Below, one piece after another: positions 20,940 through 33,271 of a stretch of DNA of 64,000 nucleotides (positions are counted from its first letter, which is position 1; each line of letters begins with the position of its first letter). The stretch covers positions 13,516,001 to 13,580,000 of the forward strand of contig CM075101.1 of the NCBI GenBank assembly GCA_037576195.1, written 5' to 3'. A model generated the notes under the pieces. The model was given only the letters and a program-made list of their open reading frames with translations. It made no database searches and had not been told where the DNA came from. The stretch is from Phytoseiulus persimilis (taxonomy: Eukaryota; Arthropoda; Arachnida; Mesostigmata; Phytoseiidae). A program made the position numbers and the translations under genes.

Positions 20940-23900
20940 AATCCAGCTTGGTGAAGGAGGAGCGCTTATGTTGGACGCTCGTACATTCACACGGAAGTTT
21001 CCAGCTACTATCCGAGGCTGAGGAGAGTTGCGAGACCCGAATGTCCCGATCGCTGAACGATGAAGCTAGAGGCAAAGTACAGCAGAACATGTTGGACCCA
21101 ATTAGCAGCAGCCGGAGATGATCCTGATGCTTGTGGAAAATTGGCTGATCACTGCTTCCTCTAAATTTGCCTACGCTCCGAGCAGATCTGGGCCGGGACA
21201 CTCTCCCTGCACGGATGAGTGTCGAACCTTAACTTCAGGAGCGCGGCGGTGATGGTGCGATCTGGCGTAGCTGGCCACATGGAGAGAGCGGAGCCATTCC
21301 GGATTTAACTGTCTATTCCAATCGTCTCCAACAGTATTACTCATACCATCGACCACTGGTTCCCCAAGGCTTGCCGCTCCCGGAATACCGCAATTTTTTT
21401 TCTGGATCCAAATACTCCTTATCACCTCTGACGAGATTCCGAATCCCGATTCTTCTAAAGAGAACGTTTCCTTCAGGGGGAGCACCCTACTCAGACGAGC
21501 TCAACAGCACGAACGAAACATGGCAGCCCTTGCCCCGTAGCAAAAATATATTTTTCCAACGACGCTCAGACTTTCATGGTTGCAGATGAAAGTTGAGGTG
21601 GCGCCCAGTGCGACGGACCCCCGGGTACGGCTGACATCGTGAGCTTCGACGACTCCCGGATACCTCCCAGGTTTCATATTCGGTGCCTCAGCGTTCGAAA
21701 TCTGACACGTACTCGAAATAAGAACGTTTGCGGTTCAGATAAAGTGACTCCTCGTGTTTTCGCAAGGGTGTCATGCAGCAACGTATCCCAACTTTCCAGT
21801 AGGTCGTTTGAGGAAGTTTTCAGACCATAGAACTCAATCTTATCTGTGTCAGTCTCAGAATGGATTCGTGCTACGTTTTGATGGCAGATCTTCCCGAGCG
21901 ATGGACGCGAGTCCAGAACTTCGTCGACGATGAAGAAGACGGATTAACAGAAACACGCAGCTGGGTGCGCGAAGGTATGTACCGCCGCTAAACGCCGCAG
22001 TCTCTGCTTCGAGACTTTCCACATGGTTTTGCGTTCCGCTCAAAGACTTGAATCTCCATCCGGCAAGCAGATGAGATTTCTCTTCTTAGATGGAAAAACA
22101 TCACTCTGTCACTTTCGGTGTCTCCCCGGAGGCCTTACTGAAGCACGCACGGGGACGGAGCCGACGACGAACAAACACCGACAACGGACACGGAAGATAA
22201 TAAAAATAGTATGGAATCCCATAAAGGAGGGTGATTTCGAGAGCAGAAACAGCTTCACTCCACAAGGCCTGAGCGTCCTGTCGGACGTCAAAGCTCAGTC
22301 TCGGTCCCATAATTCGTGACACATGACAGTGAAGCATGCGAGCAGCAGCGAAGGGAGCAGAATATTCTACTGTTCTGACCACTGCCCTGTAACCAACTCG
22401 GACGGGCATCATGCCGAAGATCTGCGGATATGGCACTCACTTGAACCTGGAGATCTGGCCATCCGATCTGGAGATGCGTCGGGTGAACTCATGTTGGGAA
22501 TGGAACGGTCTCAGTTGCTGATTTCGGCGGGGTTTTTGATATTGATGCTGTTCTGGATGCAGTGGCTGTTTTCTCCCGTTCGTGCTGGAAGCTAGTGATC
22601 GGAGATCGCTGAGACGACCTCTGTGTCACCTCAGGAACGTAGTGAGCTCTGTTCCTTCGTGGCGGGGTGGGAGGTCGCGGTGGGCGGCACCATCCCATCT
22701 TCGACTTTCGACGCGCCAGAGGTGGAACCTCCACCTCGTCAGAGCGTCGAAGGAGACGAGGGCGGCGCCCGCATAACCAGCTCAAGCTCAGTCAACAGAG
22801 CAGAGAGAACAGCAGCCAGGCTACCAGGCAAGCCAGCGAGGCAGCAAGGAGAACAGCCAGGATGGAGGGCAGGAGAGCGCAATGCATAATAAGGGGAGAA
22901 AGGGCGTCAATCTCACAAATCCTGCAGTGGACTGTCCCGAACCCCATGAACAAACCACGCAAGAGCCCAAGTGGAGGCATCTGAAAGTTATCGAGCGGGA
23001 AGTCCAAATCAGCACTGGACGCTAGTTAGTCGAGTTCTGATCTCATCGTTCTTCGAACAGAATGAGTGAGCCTACGTGGAAGGAATAGTAGTTGAGTCGC
23101 ATTGTTGTCGAGTTCTGAAATCCTACTGCGTGGGGTCGGCAGTAAACCTCCAGGATCGTGTACGCTTCATCTCTGTTGGAAGTAAGTTAGTTCCGATTCA
23201 TGCGTGAATTTTCCCCCGCAGTCGATATCTGTGATGTAGCAGTAGAGCAGCTGAATCCCGTTCAGGAGGGCGAAATATCCTGCCGTCGATGGTTGAGTGC
23301 GGCGGTGAGACTTGGCCGCGGCGTGTTTACTGGATTTGGCTCTCCCGAATGCTTGTTCTGTGGTCGGTCTTCGCAGCCAGAGAACACGACTTAAACGAAA
23401 ACGAAGTGACACTTGGTTCTGCAGGGCTTCGAATATCCAACCACGCTCCCATAATCATGATTAGGCAATCGGGAGCCGTGCAAGTAGCTAGGAGTTGACA
23501 GTGTGAGTTGAAGTGTCGAAACTCTGTATTTTGGAAACTCGGGCGGGTGTTTCTGAAAGCTCATTCCGTGTGGGATCGGTCAGGTGAGTTTCGAATCTAT
23601 CTTCACGTGAGCTTCCAACGGCGAAAATCGTGCATCTTTGGACGGAGATGTTCGGAATCAAGCGGGCGAGTTTTGATGTATCAGTCTTCGAGCTCTGATG
23701 CGTTCCGCACAGCAGTTCGATTTCTGCTCATTAATCAGTTTCGTGTAATATGACATATTTGGACTCTCCTCAGCGGCAGCTCCTCCGAGATTGGTCGATG
23801 TGAGCAAGGCTACGCATTCTATTAGTGCGCTGCAAGAAACTGGCATGATGATGATCATGACGATTTGATATTAGCCCGTTCGCATGATCCGAATGTGAGG

Positions 23901-24326
23901 CAGGATGGATATTCAGATGATCCTTGCGTGAACCAACTCCGAGCAACCGGGTTCTCGAAGATTGACGTTTCTTCCCATTAATGAGTTCGTCAGAATAGCA
24001 GTCGTCAATGCGCAGTATGATCCAGCATCTGGACCCGGCTGGGAGTGGGTCGGAGCTCACTCAGGAACCGATTGAATTGGGAAATATAAACGAACACGGG
24101 AGTACCCCTCTGAAATCTATTCTAGCTGAATGCGTGATTTTTAGATGATTCTCAGAGGTCTGCGAACTGAAATCTTGCCCAACGGGATGTCCAGTAGTGA
24201 CAAGGGGCTACGAAGCTTTATTTCATGATATCCGTGCTACTCATCGTCAGAGTTTAGTCCTCATGGTTTTCCTTTTGCTTCAATGAGCCCTCGTGGTTCA
24301 TGAATGGATTTAAGGATAACAGATCT
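20940..24326. other. Stretch without a recognised gene, with a CAG-rich block
   Basis: No recognised gene. The part from about 22580 to 22990 is dense in CAG, GCC and AGG triplets (for example AGCAGCCAGGCTACCAGGC) and looks like a leader or promoter-proximal sequence. The remainder has only short frames. Confidence 0.4.
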
Positions 24327-26018
24327 TCACAAGTAAATCTGTTTGTGACTGTTGCACATTCCCGCATTCTCGAGGAGTTTGAAAACAGGCTCAAGTGGCA
24401 ACCAACAAATCGTATGGGCTAGCCAGTAAATATTGAATTTCCTGTGCAGCTTACAACGCATGCCGGGTTGGATCAAGTTCACATCGCAGAACGAGAACAT
24501 GTGGGTGACCAAGCAATGGGGGGCGCAGTGACACTCTCCGGTGGTCAAATTGCAGTTGTTCCATCCACTGAGCGGCCACAACGGGTTCCAGTCCATTCCA
24601 CAGGGCAGAACTTGGAGTGTTGGAGCTGAAATCAAAACTCTTTCATGTTGAGTTCTCCTGGCATATTGAGAAGAACGAGGAGAACATGATACATCGTGTC
24701 CCGGCGCCTCCCTGATTCGTGCTTCAAACGGTCAGAGCAGCTCTGAGCGTTATTTCCGGCCTCGGCTTTTGGCCACGGAAACCTACGAAATCGTTCGATC
24801 GCGGTGAATAAGCCGAATTCCGATTCTATTCTAGGGGGTATCCTCCACTATCTGGTTCCGGGCAGATCCGTGGGCGATCATTCCGCCATCAGATTGTTAT
24901 GGAGGCATCCCACTACGAAAGAGAACTGACTCAAAACTCGAGAAGCAAGCTCAAGACAAAAATAGTATGGAGCCGAACTTGCTGATTCTGAGCTTGTCTA
25001 TCCGCTGAGGGAGTTTGCAGACCGATTAGAGAACTTTCTCTCGTATCGCGACATTCTCCATTCGGCTCATTGCTAAATCTCGTTGGTTGACGGAGTCTCC
25101 TCGCGAGTCTCGATGATTGATCCGATCCGCCGGGAGACTAGTTCCATATTTTGTCGAACGTCTTTTCCAGAGTTCCCCTGAGATCGCGGGGTCACTCGGA
25201 CCAGCTCGGGTTGGGACTGAGTTCTCAGAGTAAATAAACAAGGCTGCGAATGACCCCATGTACGACATGCAGAGCTGCGCCCCGGATCAGACAAACAGAG
25301 GAGGGTGTAACGTGTAATCACCTCCGGAATCCGGTCGAGGAAGAACCCAGGTCCACGCTGAGCACGCAGTACTGTCACGATCACGTGTAAACTTCAGGTC
25401 TTCTAGCCCTGGTTCGTCGCGGTGCTGCCGTCAACCGCAGAAATCCAGCTTTTTAACCGAGTCATTCCAAGGTTTGTTGCAAGATTTTATTTTCCTAAGC
25501 GATCCAGTCCCGATCAGAGCATGCTCTCGTTTCAGCTATCATTTCTGATGATTTATCGAATCTGCCATCGGAATTGGAGGCGGTACCTTCGGCAAACCTC
25601 TGCCGGAACCAAGGTTTTGGAACGTCTGGTTGGGTGGTCAGAGATGAGTTCTTGGTATACATGGAACGCTCAATAAAGCGTCGTGGTTACACTTTTGAAC
25701 AGCGCGCGTTCCATGCGCGAAAGAAATACACATATTTGCTCGATCATCGGTGTAGTTCTGCTCTCTGAGTTGAAAAATGCAATAATAGTTCACTAGATCG
25801 AAATAGAGTCGATTGATTTTCTCGGAACGGCGAGACGAAATCGTCAGAATCGAGCCTGCATTATTAATTCAACTCCAGTTCCGAGGGCTCACCGCAAAGC
25901 CTCCGATCAGCGGTGGACAGCACCGGTAAATCGGAGTTTCCAACTTACCATCCGCGGATTCACTGGCAACGAAGCCCGATAAACCTGAAACTAGGGCCAG
26001 AATACACGCAGTCCGCAT
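24327..26018 (-). CDS. Cysteine-rich secreted protein
   Basis: Exon 1 (26018-25949) encodes a clean signal peptide, MRTACILALVSGLSGFVAS, then ESAD, and ends in phase 1 before GTAAGT. Exon 2 (24625-24327) follows TGATTTCAG, keeps phase and runs to TGA, giving 122 residues. The mature part begins APTLQVLPCGMDWNPLWP and packs seven cysteines into about 55 residues (CGM, NNCN, GECHC, PHC, FCD, MRC), with two more further on. The intron is about 1.3 kb, long for this window, so an internal exon may be missing. A GTAAGC donor lies inside exon 2 at the codon of the seventh cysteine, so the C-terminus could also be spliced differently. The family is not recognised. Secretion and disulphide bonding are inferred. 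Confidence 0.6.
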
Positions 26019-27534
26019 AGTTGTCTCTGCTGTGGGCTATCGAAACAACTACTGGCCAACAAGAGCATGAGTTTGCCGAAGATCAGCCTCTAGCGGATGT
26101 TCTCTGATTATCCTCGCATGTAAGAGACCTCGAGATGGATCGACTTATCATGCATCACACAACTCGGATAACTTTTCTAACAAATCGACCTCGTGGTTCC
26201 AGCTGCTCGTCAAAGAGCTTCCCTGGGATCGAATGGTTATGAAACTTGTTACGACGCACGTTAGGCCCTGACACTCCAGTGTTGTGGAAACTCTGCTTGA
26301 ATATGTTCTATAAGAGAAGGATAATACTGAATATGGAAGACCGGATCCAATCAAGAAGATCTTGAGCGGAGGAGTCTCATTCCTGCTGGTCGGACTTGGG
26401 CCGGCTTCGCTGGACGGCCCGTTCCTTGCTTTGGAAGTCCACTTATGACAGACAGACAGACTTTGCCGTCGATGTGTTTTGATATCGAGTCATTACTGGG
26501 AGAGGGAGAGGCCGAGGAGTCCCGCTTCCATCATATGGGGCCGTCTCATCGGTGAGATTTGTATCCCAATCACACATACAAAGCTAGTCTGGATAGAGTG
26601 GAGCTGTTTTGGGAGAGAAGGGAGGAGGTGCGTATCTTCAGACCTTGAGGAAAGGCCAAGGATTCTCGCTACGATCATGTCGAGGCGGTACGCCTCATCG
26701 TCACTAGCGTACGGTGCGGGGGGAGGGGGGGCGGTCCGCCCAGGGCATCAAGGCTGCAAGGGCATCAGGATGCCACTGACAGTGGGAGAAACTCGCTCAC
26801 ATAGTCTGTGACATAATCCGTCTGATCACTTACGAAATGAGCGTTCGGAATGACGTCCGTGCTGTCAAATAACTGCAATCGTCTCCTGGTAAGTCTGGAA
26901 GGGGAAGCTCGAGAGCTCTTCTTCGCAAACCTGTGGTCACAGAACATGGCACCGAATCACGATCTTCAGTACGCAACATCGGAGAACTCATCTTGAATCT
27001 TCTGCGGATATGATCGCATCGACCGACGGTTTTTCCACGATCTCTCAGTCTTGTAGTCGTCGCATGAGCGCATGAATAATCAGATTCCGAGGTCTCCCTT
27101 GCGTATTGTGGCTTCATCACATCCATACACATGGATATGAAATACATTGGTATCATGCTGTTACCACATCTGAGATAGAAATTCTGTGCGGGCCCGCAAG
27201 GGGCATCTGACCGGAGGTCCGCCCCGGGCATCGTCGAAGGTCGGTACGCTACTGCTCATCGTTAACATCCGTATCTCGGTCATATCGTCTCTTTCAGCTA
27301 ATTGGTACATGCTGTTACTTCCTTGTACTGCAATCCACTCCTTACTAAGTTTTGACTGGAATTGTGCAATATCTGTAGCCTATCGAGCAACCTCTTTCGC
27401 TGTTCCTGGAGCCTTCCTCGTGGGGGGTTGCTCTCGCTTCATGAGCTCGACATTGAATCGCTTTTCGTGCGCGTTTCTTCGGGTGTTTCTGGAGCTTTTC
27501 TCGTTGGAGGTTGGAATCGTGGAAGCTTCCGTAG
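26019..27534. other. Spacer without a recognised gene
   Basis: No gene is evident. A pair of G/C-rich direct segments sharing GGTCCGCCC and GGGCATC occurs near 26730-26760 and 27208-27226. This may be a remnant duplication. Confidence 0.4.
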
Positions 27535-27655
27535 GGTCTCATAGACGGACTCTAGGCTCTCGTAGACGGTCTTCTGCGCTCTCGTAGACGGTCTTCTGCA
27601 CTCTCGTAGACGGTCTTGTGGACTTTTTTTCATGGTCTCGTAGGCTCTCGTAGAT
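27535..27655. repeat. Minisatellite, about 22-bp unit
   Basis: CTCTCGTAGACGGTCTTCTG recurs in near-perfect tandem copies, with shorter degenerate copies on both sides (CTCATAGACGG, CTCTCGTAGAT). The long minus-strand ORF across it is a by-product of the repeat. Confidence 0.75.
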
Positions 27656-27889
27656 ATCAGATCGAGCCCCGGTTGAACTCCATAGACAAAGATGGACTCC
27701 GAAACCACCTTCTCGGACTTCGAAGAGTATAGTAAGCTCGACCTCTGAATCACCTTTATGGACCTCGGGAAGTATGGTGCGTACCCTGTGTCCTTACGTG
27801 TGAGTCGCCCCATGCCGTTGGTTCCACGTGAATCTGATCAATCGCGGGCGATTTCATCGAGGACAAACAGATTCTCGGTTTTCATTCAT

Positions 27890-28170
27890 ACAGACGAGAG
27901 GCGGAAGAGGGTAAGGAGGGAATAGGGGGAGAAGAAGAGGGTAAGGAAAAGGGAGGAGGTGGGTATGCCATGACCCCTGGGAGAGGCCATCATACTTCAT
28001 CGTCATCATTCGCATACCGGTGATATAGGGTATCGGGGCTCACAGAGGGGATAGAGGGTGGGGGAGGAAGGAACGGAGGGTGAGGAGAAAAGGGTGGGTA
28101 ACCTATGTCCTTCCCTATGAGTCGCTCCACAACCAGGCGCGTAACCAGCTTTTTTTTTGGGGGGGGGGGA
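27890..28170. repeat. Purine-rich low-complexity tract
   Basis: The plus strand is dominated by GGGA, GAAG and GGAGG, interrupted near 27965-28025, and ends in a T8-G10 block at about 28150-28168. No coding frame is credible through it. Confidence 0.7.
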
Positions 28171-29875
28171 AGGATGTGATGACTATGATGATTATCATCA
28201 TCGCCGCGAGTTTTTCATGACGTAATCAATATGGTTTTCAAACCTGCGAAGATTTTCCTGTTGACACAGAATCTTAGCGGAACAATTTTGTCCACCGAAG
28301 TGGTATTTAATCCACCCTTCTCGATATTATCGAAGAGTTTTGGGAGGACAGGGTCCCCGTGACTCTTTGGTTCTCGGAAGATGGAGAAGCTCGGGTTAAA
28401 ATAGCGATTTTCAAAGTGGATCCCGATCATTCTTGCGGGATATCGGAGTCACTATGTTACTTTCTCGCTTCGGAAATGAGTTCACCCTGTACAAAATCGT
28501 CGGCGACTTTGAATTCACTTGCAACCATGGCTCGCTGTCGTAAACCATAGTCGCAGTTTGAATTTCGTCTCCTTGTCCGAGTCGAATCATCTAGATGGCC
28601 TGTGAAGCATCAAGGATGAGAAAACTTGCAGCTGAGCTCTCATCAGGAACGTAGAGTTCAACCATCATCATGGGCTAAAAAACTACGCCATCATGGACCG
28701 ACCAATGCAGATCGATGTGCGGCTACATTGAAGGCCCGCAATGACCAATGCCCGCTCTTCGAGGCTGCGATTCACATCAACCTGGACTCACAGAGATTCT
28801 TCCCTCTTCCGGAAGTCAGCACGAAGGTTGGGCGCCCGAGGGAAGACTCGCAGAAATGGGAATAGTCATTGAAACCACTCGAGCTGTCCTATTCAGCCAA
28901 TGACGTCGCCATCGACCCAAAATGCTCGAAAGAAGGTACCCTAGATGAGGAACAGAATTCCGCCCGAATCAGAAACGCTTCTTCCATTCGCACTTTCCCC
29001 GACTTTCGCATCGTTCTGCTTCTTCATAGCGCGGTTCCAGGTAAATCCGACAGTCTTGACAGCACTGCACGCTTTCCGTTACGTCGTCGAATAACGGCCT
29101 TCAGCTCCAGGCTTCGCAGATGAACAACGACGGGAATCTCGGAAGAAATTGACGAAGAAATCCATCACCACGCGAAGTATCTGACAAAAATAAAATCGGA
29201 CTCATTCTTCTGAGCATGTCATGCCCAAACGAAGAAACTGGCCTTCGAATTCCGGAATGCTCATTCCGACTGATATACCATCGGAGTTGTTCCGTTTGAA
29301 CAAGATCAATCGAGTCGAAGTGGCGTCCCCGAGTTCGATCACAGACGTCCCGGGGAGTCGAACCTATCCTCTATTCAATGATCTGTTGGAGAAATTAGGA
29401 GTCCACACGACACCACTGAATTCAACTGCGAGTGTCGACACGTCTAGACCAAGGGATTTCGCGAGAAGAACATCTGATTCTATGTTCCGTCAGTGACTGA
29501 ATCTTCATTCCACTTTGCACCGTTCTGCACCGAAAGAGCAAACTCGAGAGAAATCTTCCAGCAATCGACTCATCATGAAGCGCTCAGATCCCGTAAACAG
29601 GGTCAAACTATCCCTTCCAATCTCAGCGGCCGAGTTTTCTCCGGAAGATCATAGGAGTGGGAAAGGCTGACCCAGAGGGAAGAATGAATCGAGCGGCTAG
29701 AGGACTACCGATCGAACGTGAGCGACGGGAGCCGCAAGCGGCATCGGAGGCGCACTGGGTGGGATTCAACGCGGAAGAAAGAAACCACCAGCGGCCAAGC
29801 GCCCTCGGCCCGAATCCAGAAAAGCTCTCTCACAATGAGCTCCGAAGATGATAGCCAATGCATTCGTGTGGACAC
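28171..29875. other. Spacer without a recognised gene
   Basis: Only short frames are present. A plus-strand frame at 29221-29496 and a minus-strand fragment near 28430-28540 have protein-like stretches but no recognisable domain or matched splice sites. Confidence 0.35.
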
Positions 29876-30213
29876 TTCGAGCACACGAAGTCCACCGACA
29901 CCGTACCCAGCGCTGTAGGCAATGGGGGTAGCTGCGCAGGCGGCAACGATGGGCGCCGCAACAGGGGCAGGGACGGTTGTGGCATGGTGAGCAAGGATGG
30001 GACTGTAGCCGTCAGAGCGAGATGCGATTTCCAAAGACGAAACTATTGGAGCAGCACGATATGCGTGTACAAGCGGCGGCCGCAACAATGGGGCGGCAAC
30101 GGCGGTGTAACCGACGTTGAGCGATCTGATAGCAGAGGGAAAGAGGCGGGAGCGGCAGGGATACCAGCCCGACACACAGCTATGACGGCAGCGAGAGAGA
30201 CGATCTCGAGTAT
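29876..30213 (-). pseudogene. Decayed alanine/proline-rich cuticle protein gene
   Basis: The minus strand aligns along its length with the intact cuticle gene at 33272-33739. The signal-peptide region IVSLAAVIAVCRAGIPAAP matches the functional copy, but the start codon position reads ATA (30213-30211) instead of ATG. After FPLLS the match continues in another frame (GYTAVAAPLL, VSSLEIASRSDGYSPILA, TPIAYSAGYGVGGLRVL), which shows a frameshift near 30120-30140. The stop codon after GGLR.L is also lost. Most AP(I/V)AHTYAA repeats are missing. Three independent lesions make a pseudogene the best reading. An upstream in-frame ATG (MWIKAK) exists but would not repair the frameshift. The copy lies in inverted orientation about 3 kb from its parent. 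Confidence 0.8.
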
Positions 30214-31426
30214 CGTGCGGATTGGATGAAGTACCTTTGCTTTGATCCACATGAAATCGATGAAAGGGTGTTGCATTGAAACATCTGTTTCTTTCCTTCG
30301 GTCCTCCCCGTAAGGGCGTTCACTCGCTTCTTCTGGATTTTTTTTCGGACTTTGATTTCGGACAGACACCGTGCGAGCTGGACGTGAACGACCCTGAACT
30401 TGAGGAACCAGTGGCCGACTGCCAGCACCCGATGCTCGCGTTAAAACGACAAGGCGAAACTGCATTCTCCAGAGGAAACAACAACAACGATCCTCGCTGG
30501 ATTCGCCTGTTTCACGAAAGTAACAGAAACTGCTCGACGCCAACAGTTCCTAATTGTGTCTTTCTTCTTTCACGAATCACTCCTCGTCAGTATTCAAATT
30601 CTTCTGTGGCACACAATTCAACTTCGGAAAATCCATTGACGTATCGTTGAGTTTGGCAGAGGAACCAACAAGAAGGAGGATCCTTGGGGGTTTTGGCTCG
30701 CTCAGTTTCGAGTGAAACTTCGCAATCGTGGATTCTCGAGCCCGTTCCCAATGATCTCATGATTGCGGTGTATCTTCAGTAATGTTGATCCTGGCGGAAA
30801 TTCTGCCACATAGTTGATCGATACTGGAAAAATACGATACGAGGAAATATCTCTCGATGATACGAGTTCGAGGGTGCATTGCAATTGCGTCATGACATGC
30901 TTCGCCCCGGCCTGATGAGGAGGTTGACGATCGGCTTCAACGGGTAACTGGCGCTCGCACTCGCAAGAGATCGGAAATATCAGATATATGAGGGCAGAGC
31001 ATCATTTCAAGAAAGATTCTGGGTCTCTTGGGGATCCGATCCTGGACGCTTCGCAGCATCTTGCATTTTCCCAATCGTCTAAAACAAGTCGTCGCTCTAT
31101 CTTCGTTCTTGAATTCGGCGTTCGCCGTAGAACTCTATCCGTGATGCGTCGACACATCATTCGCCAATGAGTCGAATCATCAAGAAGAGAGCTTCAGTAC
31201 TCCGCACAGACTACGAAGTTTTTGATCGCTTCGAGCAGAACTTGGAAAATCCATTGTGAGACAGCGAAGGTAATGGGACACTCCGTTTCCGGATGACGCG
31301 TTCTCTTTCCAGGGACCGACTGGGAATTCCAGCTTCTTCGCCAGCAGCGTCAGTCATTTCAGTTCCGGCTGCCTTTGAGTGAACGATCGCTGACTGAAGA
31401 GGCAAAACGTTCGGCTCAAGATTGGG
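30214..31426. other. Spacer without a recognised gene
   Basis: Short frames only, including a 124-codon plus-strand frame at 30276-30650 with no recognised domain. This is the intergenic space between the decayed cuticle gene and the secreted protein gene that follows. Confidence 0.4.
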
Positions 31427-32500
31427 ATGTTCCGTGCGGAGGTTCATGCCGTCCTAGGACTCGTGTTCCTGGTTCAGGGTGAGTTCCAAAATTCTGGAGG
31501 CTCTTGTTCAAAGAGCGTCTCTCTTGGAGATCCTGAATCGAAACTCAAGATTTTCCCGCCGAAGTGATTCCCTGGTCTGCCACCTCGGTCTCGCTCGCCG
31601 AGCCTCCCGTAATTCAGCATAGTTGGTGAATCTTCAACGATCGCCAAGCGCTAGCTCGTACACCTTGCCCTAACAGAACATTCTCCCCCCAGCACGGGTA
31701 CACGGGGCTCCTGTAGAGTCTGAAGCGATGGAAGCGGCAAACCCACACCCTTTAAATGTTCCATCCAAGTATTCGGAGGCTGTTCCCCTCGATACAACCA
31801 CTCCGTCTGAGATAAGCGAGGCGACGGGAGCTGCTGTTGTGGAACAGAATTCATGGAGTGAGCGAGCTGATGGCACCTTCTCAGGCCCGTCAGCGGTGAG
31901 GGCATTCCAGGATGTGATGGTGAGTGCAGGAGCACCGCGAGATAGTTTGGACTTGGGATAGATTCCCGACTTGTTTGGTCGATAACCCAGGCTCTGTTCC
32001 AGGTTGGAATCTGTGAGAAAGCCTATCCCGATCTCAGAGCTTACAGTGGTACATTCACTCCGTTCTTTGATACGAATTGCAGCGTTCTGTGCATTTATGG
32101 CAAACCAGAAGTCCCAATCCCAGACGGCGGTCCATGTTATCTCAAGGTGGGTAGCCCAGCCCTTTGGGTTCTTCTCACACTCCTGCGACTTCCAATCTGA
32201 TAAGAATGTCGGGGAAATCCCTTTAGATTCATTGGAAATTAGCATGAATTGAAACCACGCCGTCAAGAATCCAAACTATGTTTATTCATGGTTTGCCTGT
32301 TCACGTCGCTCGGGAGTTCGATGATTTGTCGGAGCGGACGAATCTTATTCTCGTACTGGTTGCAGCTTGACTTCGTTGGAACGCCTGGTTCGTGCTTGAA
32401 CGGGGAATGCGTTATCCCTGGGAAACCGTTCGAATTTCAGCCCCACCATAAAGACTACCCCCTACTCTACGCAATGTTTGATGCGGTACCAGATCAGTGA
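31427..32500 (+). CDS. Secreted protein with ixostatin-like six-cysteine C-terminal domain
   Basis: Four exons agree in phase and give 185 residues: 31427-31478, 31693-31919, 32003-32146, 32366-32500. Exon 1 encodes the signal peptide MFRAEVHAVLGLVFLVQG and ends at GTGAGT. Exon 2 gives an acidic, serine/threonine-rich spacer of about 75 residues without cysteines. Exons 3 and 4 give a compact domain with six cysteines: GIC, TNC, VLC, then GGPC, GSC and GEC, ending SCLNGECVIPG before a polar tail. The order (aromatic-rich loop, PDGGPC, then GTPGSCLNGEC) resembles the tick ixostatin group and the cysteine-rich part of ADAMTS proteins as I remember them. The product should be exported, perhaps as a salivary or haemolymph factor; its target is unknown. 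AATAAA follows 88 bases after the stop. Confidence 0.72.
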
Positions 32501-32587
32501 TTCTTGAAGCCATCCGCAATCTCGGTGCTGAAATGAATATATTCTTTAGCTCATTTTAGTCGCATCATTCAGTCGCACAGAATTTTC

Positions 32588-32593
32588 AATAAA
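32588..32593 (+). other. Poly(A) signal of the ixostatin-like gene
   Basis: AATAAA, 88 bases after the stop codon of the secreted protein, in the right orientation. Confidence 0.65.
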
Positions 32594-33198
32594 ATGCTAG
32601 TCCTATTGTACCCAGATTACTTCCTGACTCTCTCGAACCGCCCGAAGATCTCGCAGATAGCTAGCCTTTCCTTTCCGATATTTTCTGAAAAAATACGAGC
32701 TCATCAGGTCACGAGCTCGGCGGATAACGATCTCATCTTCTGCGTATTTTTGAGGAAAAATCGAATTAAAAGGCTCGTCATCTGCGGGATTTTGGGATAA
32801 TGTTCTGAAACCACCAGATGACGTCATGCTTCAGTGGGTTCCCGCTCCGATTCGTTTTGTGGAAGAAATGTTGAGAAGTCTCATCTGAATGCCATCGCCA
32901 GAAACAATTATCCTGTGAGGCGGCGAACCTTGAATATCCACTCTTGCGTACGTCCCGCTCAATCAAAGTATCAACGATGGATTCCGTTCCGATGCTGGTC
33001 ATCAATGAGTTCTGGAAGAGAACCCGAAGTCTCGCGGGTGGACCCTCAGATCAGTAGAAAAACGGGCGGCCACTAGCCGTGAAGGAGCAATGCATTGCGC
33101 CTGTTCAATGTCCAGATTCGCCAGAAAAATGCCGAAGTTTCTCCGTGCCGAGAAGAAGGGAAGCTCGAAGCCCCTCCCACAATGGTCGCACGTCGTGA
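32594..33198. other. Spacer upstream of the cuticle gene
   Basis: No gene seen. It is the promoter-side flank of the cuticle gene. Confidence 0.45.
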
Positions 33199-33206
33199 TA
33201 TAAAAG
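33199..33206 (+). promoter_or_regulatory. TATA box of the cuticle gene
   Basis: TATAAAAG lies 66-73 bases upstream of the ATG at 33272. A likely initiator (CTCACTG) sits about 30 bases downstream near 33238, leaving a leader of roughly 35 bases. Confidence 0.8.
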
Positions 33207-33271
33207 CGAGTCTGGAAACAAAAAAAAGAACATTCTACTCACTGCGTAGAGAATCCACAACAATCGACAAA

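Noticed and set aside
22792..23007. Hydrophobic minus-strand ORF (MHCALLPSILAVLLAASLAC)
   Set aside because: It is the complement of a CAG/GCC-rich block, which automatically encodes Leu/Ala. No splice site or homologue supports it.
27439..27813. 124-codon minus-strand ORF
   Set aside because: It is generated by the 22-bp minisatellite and has no other support.
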